A stretch of DNA of 64,000 nucleotides from Comamonadaceae bacterium UBA2121. GTDB taxonomy: Bacteria > Pseudomonadota > Gammaproteobacteria > Burkholderiales > Burkholderiaceae_C. Under the pieces are notes generated by a model that did not search any database, was not told where the DNA came from, and saw nothing but the letters and a program-made list of their open reading frames with translations. Within the stretch, counting starts at the first letter, position 1. The number at the start of each line of letters is the position of its first letter. The position numbers and the translations under genes are program-made. Positions 59,419 to 64,000 of the stretch are shown here, piece after piece. The DNA is taken from positions 372,001-436,000 of the forward strand of contig DCYB01000001.1 in NCBI GenBank assembly GCA_002331385.1, given 5' to 3'.

Positions 59419-59582
59419 GTCTCTTCTCCTGATCAGATGGAATGGTTCGATTTTGAGGTTCCGATGATGCAATTCCAACCTGTCAAATAGCTGTCCAGAG
59501 CGTCAGGGATAACACCGATAGTCTCTAATCCAGTGCGGCCGTGCGTCCCATAGCGCGCACCGCGCCCGATAATCCGATCGAC

Positions 59583-60269
59583 ATGCAACTCTTACTGGTC
59601 GAAGACGACGCCACCATGCGCACCACACTGCAGCGATCGCTTGCGCGACGCGGCTTTGAAGTGACGGCGGTGGGCGACGGGTTGGCGGCACTGGCCGAGA
59701 TGTCGGCGCGCCCGCACGATGCCGTGGTGCTTGATCTGTCCCTGCCCGGGCTCGATGGACTGCAGGTGCTGCAACAGGCGCGCGCCCGCGGTCTGCGCAC
59801 GCCCGTATTGGTGCTGACCGCGCGCGGCACGGTCGGGGATCGCGTGCTCGGGCTCAATGCCGGAGCCGACGACTACCTGCCCAAACCCTTCGATCTGGAC
59901 GAACTGGAAGCCCGGCTGCGCGCCCTGATGCGCCGCAGCGCCGAGCAGCAGGAAGTGCGCCCCGCCGCGCCCGCCGAAATCACCCTGGGCGCACTGCGCC
60001 ACGATCGCTTGAGCGGCATGTTCTACCTGCACGACGAGCCCATGGAATTGACGCCGCGCGAGCAGGCGCTGCTGCGCTCACTGCTGCAGCAGCCCGGTCG
60101 CGCACTGAGCAAGGAAAAGCTGTACGAAGCCGTGTTCCCGGGCCAGACCGAAGTGCAGTATGAGGCCATCGAAGTCGTGGTCTACCGCTTGCGCAAAAAG
60201 CTGGCCGACACCGGCGTGTCGCTGATGACCTTGCGCGGTCTGGGCTACCTGCTCAAGGCCGACGCCTGA
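59583..60269 (+). CDS. tctD: OmpR-family response regulator TctD
   Basis: TctD activates tricarboxylate uptake genes in Salmonella. This 228-residue protein has a receiver domain (LLLVEDDATMR, phospho-Asp in VVLDLSLPGLDG about 51, KP Lys in DDYLPKPFDLDE) and an OmpR-type winged helix (LTPREQALLRSLLQQPG, VVVYRLRKKL, TLRGLGYLL). ATG at 59583 lacks a strong ribosome site. tctE begins two bases after the stop, so they are coupled. Divergent orientation to tctCBA, with about 160 bases between the starts, supports direct control of that operon. Confidence 0.93.
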   Translation: MQLLLVEDDATMRTTLQRSLARRGFEVTAVGDGLAALAEMSARPHDAVVLDLSLPGLDGLQVLQQARARGLRTPVLVLTARGTVGDRVLGLNAGADDYLPKPFDLDELEARLRALMRRSAEQQEVRPAAPAEITLGALRHDRLSGMFYLHDEPMELTPREQALLRSLLQQPGRALSKEKLYEAVFPGQTEVQYEAIEVVVYRLRKKLADTGVSLMTLRGLGYLLKADA

Positions 60270-60271
60270 CC

Positions 60272-61762
60272 ATGCGCTTTGGCCGTCCCCGAAAAGTACG
60301 CACCGAGCCGCGCTGGCTGTCGTGGTCACTGCGCCGGCAATTGCTGGTGGGCATCCTGCTGCCGACGCTGCTCGTCATCGCCTACAACACCTACAGCCAG
60401 CACCAGAAAACGCTGGTCGCGCTGAACACGGCGTACGACCGCACGCTACTCGCATCGGCCAAAAGCATCAGCGAGGAACTCGACGTCAAAGGCTATGACG
60501 ATCTGGCCGAATTGCGTGCCCTCGTGCCCTATTCCGCGCAGGAAGCATTTGAAGCCGACAACCAGAGCCGCATGTTCTACCGCGTCTCCAACCTGAGCGG
60601 CGAACTGATCTCGGGCTATGCCGACCTGCCCATCTGGCGCGGCACGATTCCCATGCGTCCGCCCTATGCGGCGCTAGTCGATTTCTACAACGCAGACTTT
60701 CGTGGCGAGCCGGTGCGCGTGGCCGTGCTGCTGCAACCCGTCGCCAGTGCCGAAGGCCGCACCATGGCCATGATCCAGGTGGCCGAAACACTGGAACTGC
60801 GCCAGGCCGCCGCGCTGCAAATCCTGTGGGACACGATGGCGCGGCAATTGGTATTGTTGTGCCTGATTGCGCTCATCGTGGTGCTGGTCGTGCAACGCGC
60901 GACGCGGCCGGTGCGGCAGTTGAGCACACACCTGCAGCAGCGCGCGGAAGACGATCTGTCCCCCATCGACGGCACCAGCGCGCCGCGCGAATTGCTGCCG
61001 CTGATCGACGCCACCAACGACGTGATGCAGCGCCTGTCGCATCTGCTCGCGCACCAGCAACGCTTCGTGCGCGATGCATCACACCAGTTGCGCACGCCGC
61101 TGGCGGTGCTCAAGATCCAGGTGCAGTCGGCCCTGCGCGATGACCTGCCCCATCGGCAGGCGCTGGAGGAGATCGGCGTGACCGTGGACCGCGCAACGCA
61201 ATTGGCCAACCAGATGCTGGCGCTCGCCAAGGTGGAGCAATTGCGCCAGCAAAGCCAGCCGGACGTCGTGCGCTGGGATGAGACCCTGCGCGACGTGGCC
61301 ATCGACGTGTCGCCGCTGGTGGCGCAAAGCGATCTGGATTTCGGCATCCACACCCGCGCCGCGCCAGTGCTGGCACACGAATGGATGTTGCGCGAACTCT
61401 GCCGCAATCTGCTGCACAACGCGATCCGCTATTCGCCTGCCCATGGCACGCTGAACGTGAGTCTCGATGTGGACGGCGATCAGGCGCGACTGGTAGTTTC
61501 CGACAGCGGGCCCGGCATCGATGCAGAGTTGGCAAACCGCTTGTTCCAGCCTTTCTCCGCTGGCGACGTGCAGGCCGGTTCAGGCCTGGGGCTCGCCATT
61601 TGCCTGCAAATCGTGCGCGCGCTGGATGGCAGCATCGAGCTCGTCAACCGCACCGGCGCACGCAACGAAGTCCGGGGGCTCGACGCCATCGTCACCGTGC
61701 CGCTTGCGCATGCGGGCGTGCGCGAATGTGCGTCCAATCCCCGGAACGCTCTGGATGAATAG
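60272..61762 (+). CDS. tctE: Sensor histidine kinase TctE
   Basis: TctE senses tricarboxylates and phosphorylates TctD. The 496-residue protein has two transmembrane helices (about 27-45 and 188-206) flanking a periplasmic sensor domain of about 140 residues. After a HAMP-like segment comes the H-box FVRDASHQLRTPLAVLK (His about 276), the N-box LLHNAIRYSP, and G-boxes DSGPGIDAEL and GSGLGLAICLQI. It begins two bases after tctD. It is the only sensor linked to the TTT system here. Confidence 0.93.
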   Translation: MRFGRPRKVRTEPRWLSWSLRRQLLVGILLPTLLVIAYNTYSQHQKTLVALNTAYDRTLLASAKSISEELDVKGYDDLAELRALVPYSAQEAFEADNQSRMFYRVSNLSGELISGYADLPIWRGTIPMRPPYAALVDFYNADFRGEPVRVAVLLQPVASAEGRTMAMIQVAETLELRQAAALQILWDTMARQLVLLCLIALIVVLVVQRATRPVRQLSTHLQQRAEDDLSPIDGTSAPRELLPLIDATNDVMQRLSHLLAHQQRFVRDASHQLRTPLAVLKIQVQSALRDDLPHRQALEEIGVTVDRATQLANQMLALAKVEQLRQQSQPDVVRWDETLRDVAIDVSPLVAQSDLDFGIHTRAAPVLAHEWMLRELCRNLLHNAIRYSPAHGTLNVSLDVDGDQARLVVSDSGPGIDAELANRLFQPFSAGDVQAGSGLGLAICLQIVRALDGSIELVNRTGARNEVRGLDAIVTVPLAHAGVRECASNPRNALDE

Positions 61763-61808
61763 TCAGAAAAATGCCCCCTTTGCCACAACATAGTTGCACA
61801 ATCAACGC

Positions 61809-62234
61809 ATGAACCTACCCTCTGAATCGATGCGGCTGGACAAATGGCTCTGGTGCGCACGCTTCTACAAGACCCGCAGTCTGGCTGTCGATGAGATCGG
61901 CAGGGGGCGCGTTACCGTCAACCAGCAAGCCGTCAAGGCATCGCGCGAACTGCGCGTGGGCGACACGGTTGCCTTGCGCCAGGGCGAGGTGGAACGCACC
62001 ATCGTCGTGCAGGCACTCTCCAACATGCGCGGGCCTGCGCCCGTGGCGCAGCAGCTCTATCAGGAAACCGAAGCCAGCCAGAAGGCGCGCGCCGAGGCGG
62101 CCGAACGCCGCCGTCTGGCGCCCGAGCCCGCCATGGCGCTGACCGAAGGACGCCCCACCAAACGCGACCGCCGCCAGATCGATGAGGTGCGCCAGGGCTG
62201 GGGCGACCGCTGGAGTGCCTCCATCGACGACTGA
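61809..62234 (+). CDS. hslR: S4-domain RNA-binding heat-shock protein (Hsp15-like)
   Basis: Hsp15 binds free 50S subunits with stalled peptidyl-tRNA. This 141-residue protein has an S4 domain at the N-terminus (MRLDKWLWCARFYKTRSLAVDEIGRGRVTVNQQ) with the family motif RLDKWLWxxRxxKTR. The middle (RVGDTVAL) and the basic C-terminus (GRPTKRDRRQIDEVRQG) are typical. The ATG at 61809 is chosen; an ATG at 61830 (MRLDKW) is also possible. It stands alone between tctE and the CopD-like gene. Confidence 0.88.
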   Translation: MNLPSESMRLDKWLWCARFYKTRSLAVDEIGRGRVTVNQQAVKASRELRVGDTVALRQGEVERTIVVQALSNMRGPAPVAQQLYQETEASQKARAEAAERRRLAPEPAMALTEGRPTKRDRRQIDEVRQGWGDRWSASIDD

Positions 62235-62290
62235 CCAATCCCGCGCATCCTGCTGTATTTCTCTCCCACCAACAACAACGAGACAACCCC

Positions 62291-62764
62291 ATGCTGTTCA
62301 TTTCACTCAAGCTGATTCACCTGATCGCCATCGTCATCTGGGTGGGTGGCATGTTCTTCGCCCATTTCTTCCTGCGCCCTGCCGTGCAAGGCCTTGAGGC
62401 GCCCGTGCGTGTGCAGCTCATGCGCGACGTGCTCAAGCGCTTCTTCACCGTGGTGCTGATCCTGATCGTCCTCGTGCTGCTTTCGGGCCTCGGGCTGATT
62501 GGCGCCGTGCATTCCATGGCGTCCAGCGCTGGCGCCAAGTTCGCCATGCCGCTGTCGTGGATCGTCATGATGGCGCTGGGCATCATCATGATGGTGGTGT
62601 TCGGCCACATCCGCTTCGCCCTGTTCAACCGGCTGGACCGCGCGGTGCAAGCCAAGGACTGGCCCGCAGGCGGCGCGGCGCTGGCCAGCATTCGCACCTG
62701 GGTCGCGCTGAACCTGGCGCTGGGTCTGGTCATCATCGGCGCGATGCGTTTCCCGCTCGGCTGA
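62291..62764 (+). CDS. CopD-like four-helix membrane protein
   Basis: This 157-residue protein has four hydrophobic helices. LKLIHLIAIVIWVGGMFFAHFFLRPAV is the CopD/YcnJ-type N-terminal segment; a later helix ends with FGHIRFALFNRLDRAV. His residues in these segments could bind heme or copper, but no copper genes lie near. Family members have varied or unknown roles. It follows hslR by 56 bases on the same strand. Confidence 0.75.
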   Translation: MLFISLKLIHLIAIVIWVGGMFFAHFFLRPAVQGLEAPVRVQLMRDVLKRFFTVVLILIVLVLLSGLGLIGAVHSMASSAGAKFAMPLSWIVMMALGIIMMVVFGHIRFALFNRLDRAVQAKDWPAGGAALASIRTWVALNLALGLVIIGAMRFPLG

Positions 62765-62869
62765 AGCGCAAAGCACCGCACCAGACGGCGCGCCTCCTGC
62801 TGCGCGCCGTGAAAAACCCTCTCGCAGTTGATGTTGGGCAAACAAGTTTGCTCCGTGCCATAATTTCCG

Positions 62870-62882
62870 TCAAATTAATTGA
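62870..62882. promoter_or_regulatory. Candidate MarR operator
   Basis: TCAAATTAATTGA is an almost perfect AT-rich palindrome 30 bases before the marR start, a common position for MarR autorepression. Only sequence and position support it. Confidence 0.35.
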
Positions 62883-62912
62883 CTAAGCAACTATTGCACA
62901 GACAAATGCATC

Positions 62913-63458
62913 ATGCCGAAACCTGATCAGGTGGTGAACCCGGACGACGCGTCCACTTTTTTCTACCAGCCCGGCACCTACGCGCCCATGGACAGCGCAG
63001 GCTTTCTCATGCGCCGTGTGCTCGGCTCCATTCTCCAGCAGGCCGACGCACAACTGGCCATGCACGGTCTGACCTATGTGCAATGGCTGCCGCTCTACAA
63101 GCTGCTGCTGTGCGCCGAGACGACCAGCGCGCAACTCGCCAAGGATCTGGGCATGGACCCGGCATCTGTCACGCGCGCCCTCGACCGCATCGAAGCCAAG
63201 GGACTGCTGCGCCGCGAGCGCTCCACGACCGACCGCCGGGTGGTGCATTTGGCGCTGACCGATGACGGCAGGCGCATCGCGGCCGATGTGCCGCAGGTGC
63301 TCTCGCGCGTGCTGAACCTACATCTGGCCGGTTTCACCCACGATGAATGCACGCTGCTGCTCGACATGTTGCGCCGCATGCTGGACAACGGCAACGCCAT
63401 GCGCGGCGACAACGCAGCGCCGCTGGCCTGCGCCGGCCCCGATGGCAACGACAACTAA
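62913..63458 (+). CDS. MarR-family regulator of an efflux operon
   Basis: This 181-residue winged-helix regulator has MarR features: DSAGFLMRRVLGSILQQADAQL, LTYVQWLPLYKLLLC, the recognition helix TTSAQLAKDLGMDPASVTRALDRIEAKGLL and the wing RRERSTTDRRVVHLALTDDG. It lies directly upstream of a NodT-type outer-membrane factor, as in emrR/farR-type multidrug efflux operons, so it probably represses that operon and responds to its substrates. The start lacks a clear ribosome site. The rest of the pump lies outside the window. Confidence 0.88.
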   Translation: MPKPDQVVNPDDASTFFYQPGTYAPMDSAGFLMRRVLGSILQQADAQLAMHGLTYVQWLPLYKLLLCAETTSAQLAKDLGMDPASVTRALDRIEAKGLLRRERSTTDRRVVHLALTDDGRRIAADVPQVLSRVLNLHLAGFTHDECTLLLDMLRRMLDNGNAMRGDNAAPLACAGPDGNDN

Positions 63459-63538
63459 CGCACCTCGCCCACTTCGCTCCCTCCCCCACGTCCGCGAAAC
63501 ACCCTTCCTCACTCCGTTCTGAATCGCAGGCACCCGAC

Positions 63539-64000
63539 ATGCCCTCCATCCGCCCAAGCGCACACGGTGCGCTCCATCCACTCACCGCCGCAACGGCCTT
63601 GTGCGCCGCACTCCTGCTTGCAGGGTGCGCCTCGCAAGGCCCTGCGCACCCCGCCTATACGCAAGTGCAAGCGCGCGACGTCGGCCTCTCCGATACGGCG
63701 CAAACGCTGGTCACCACCCAATGGTGGAAGCAGTTGGGCGATCCCCAGCTTGATGCGCTGATCGACACCGCGCTCGTCGGCAACCCCAGCTTAGCGGCCA
63801 GCCACGCGCGCTTCGACAAAGCCGCAGCGCTGGCGCGCGCCACCAGCACAGCCACCCAGGTGCACGGTAGCTTCACTGCAGATGCCACACGCCAGCACTA
63901 CTCGGAAAACGGCATGATTCCGCCGCCCGTCGCAGGCCACACCTACAACAGCGCGGACGTGCAACTGGGCCTGTCGTGGACGCCCGATTTCTTTGGCCGC
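63539..64000 (+). CDS. NodT-family efflux outer-membrane lipoprotein (3' partial)
   Basis: This is the N-terminal 154 residues of an outer-membrane factor of the NodT family, the exit duct for tripartite efflux pumps. A signal peptide ends in the lipobox LLLAGC (Cys about 30). The family start WWKQLGDPQLDALIDTALVGNPSLAASHARFDKA is clear, and the frame is open to the window edge at the segment LGLSWTPDFFGR. It begins 81 bases after marR. An EmrA/EmrB-type pair should follow beyond the window. Confidence 0.9.
   Translation, partial: MPSIRPSAHGALHPLTAATALCAALLLAGCASQGPAHPAYTQVQARDVGLSDTAQTLVTTQWWKQLGDPQLDALIDTALVGNPSLAASHARFDKAAALARATSTATQVHGSFTADATRQHYSENGMIPPPVAGHTYNSADVQLGLSWTPDFFGR

Overview
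The window is a GC-rich, densely coded bacterial chromosome segment, most like a betaproteobacterium of the order Burkholderiales, with a Comamonadaceae flavour. The supports are a RegB/RegA-type redox pair beside SURF1, a glyA-nrdR pair behind a ZTP riboswitch, a 3-hydroxybutyrate oligomer hydrolase, a Bug/TctC-type tricarboxylate transporter with TctD/TctE, and a complete sox cluster. No plasmid, phage, CRISPR, rRNA or tRNA signal was seen.

Layout. 0-2.7 kb: the end of a cytochrome oxidase assembly locus (SURF1) followed by regB-regA. 2.7-9.6 kb: a macro-domain protein, a TauE/SafE exporter divergent from a LysR regulator, a diguanylate cyclase, and a large DUF349 protein with an RGG-like tract. 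9.7-14.4 kb: a 1,279-residue AsmA/DUF748-type protein, then an 840-base intergenic region rich in inverted repeats that leads into a lytic transglycosylase. 15.4-17.4 kb: ZTP riboswitch, glyA, nrdR. 17.4-28 kb: housekeeping and metabolic genes (5'-nucleotidase, cobyrinate a,c-diamide synthase, chorismate synthase, CoA transferase, acyltransferase, CBS protein, O-acetylhomoserine sulfhydrylase, alpha/beta hydrolase, Mpo1-like protein). 28-34.2 kb: a two-partner secretion locus whose large exoprotein ends in a GxSxG hydrolase-like domain. 34.2-36.9 kb: HAD hydrolase, ferrochelatase, glutathione transferase-like protein.

37-56 kb is dominated by inorganic sulfur metabolism. A periplasmic rhodanese and a TsuA-type thiosulfate permease are followed by a 57-residue membrane ORF. 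A DedA-rhodanese fusion and a 3-hydroxybutyrate oligomer hydrolase come next. Then the sox cluster runs leftward from 54.9 to 44.8 kb: soxH-like, soxW-like, a promoter region with a Crp/Fnr-type box, cytochrome c, soxC, soxD, soxY, soxZ, soxA, soxX, soxB and a YeeE/YedE permease. A periplasmic DsrE-like protein and an ArsR-family regulator close the region. Together these genes could import thiosulfate, move sulfane sulfur, and oxidise thiosulfate to sulfate on the SoxY carrier cysteine, with soxCD allowing full oxidation.

56-62 kb: a tctCBA tripartite tricarboxylate transporter divergent from its tctDE two-component system, with a terminator-like hairpin between tctC and tctB. 61.8-64 kb: an Hsp15-like S4 protein, a CopD-like membrane protein, a MarR regulator and the start of a NodT-type efflux outer-membrane lipoprotein.

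The clearest RNA element is the ZTP riboswitch. The least explained material is the 13.6-14.4 kb intergenic region and its transglycosylase leader, the hydrolase-like end of the TpsA protein, the small ORF behind the thiosulfate permease, and a long hairpin near 56.17 kb.
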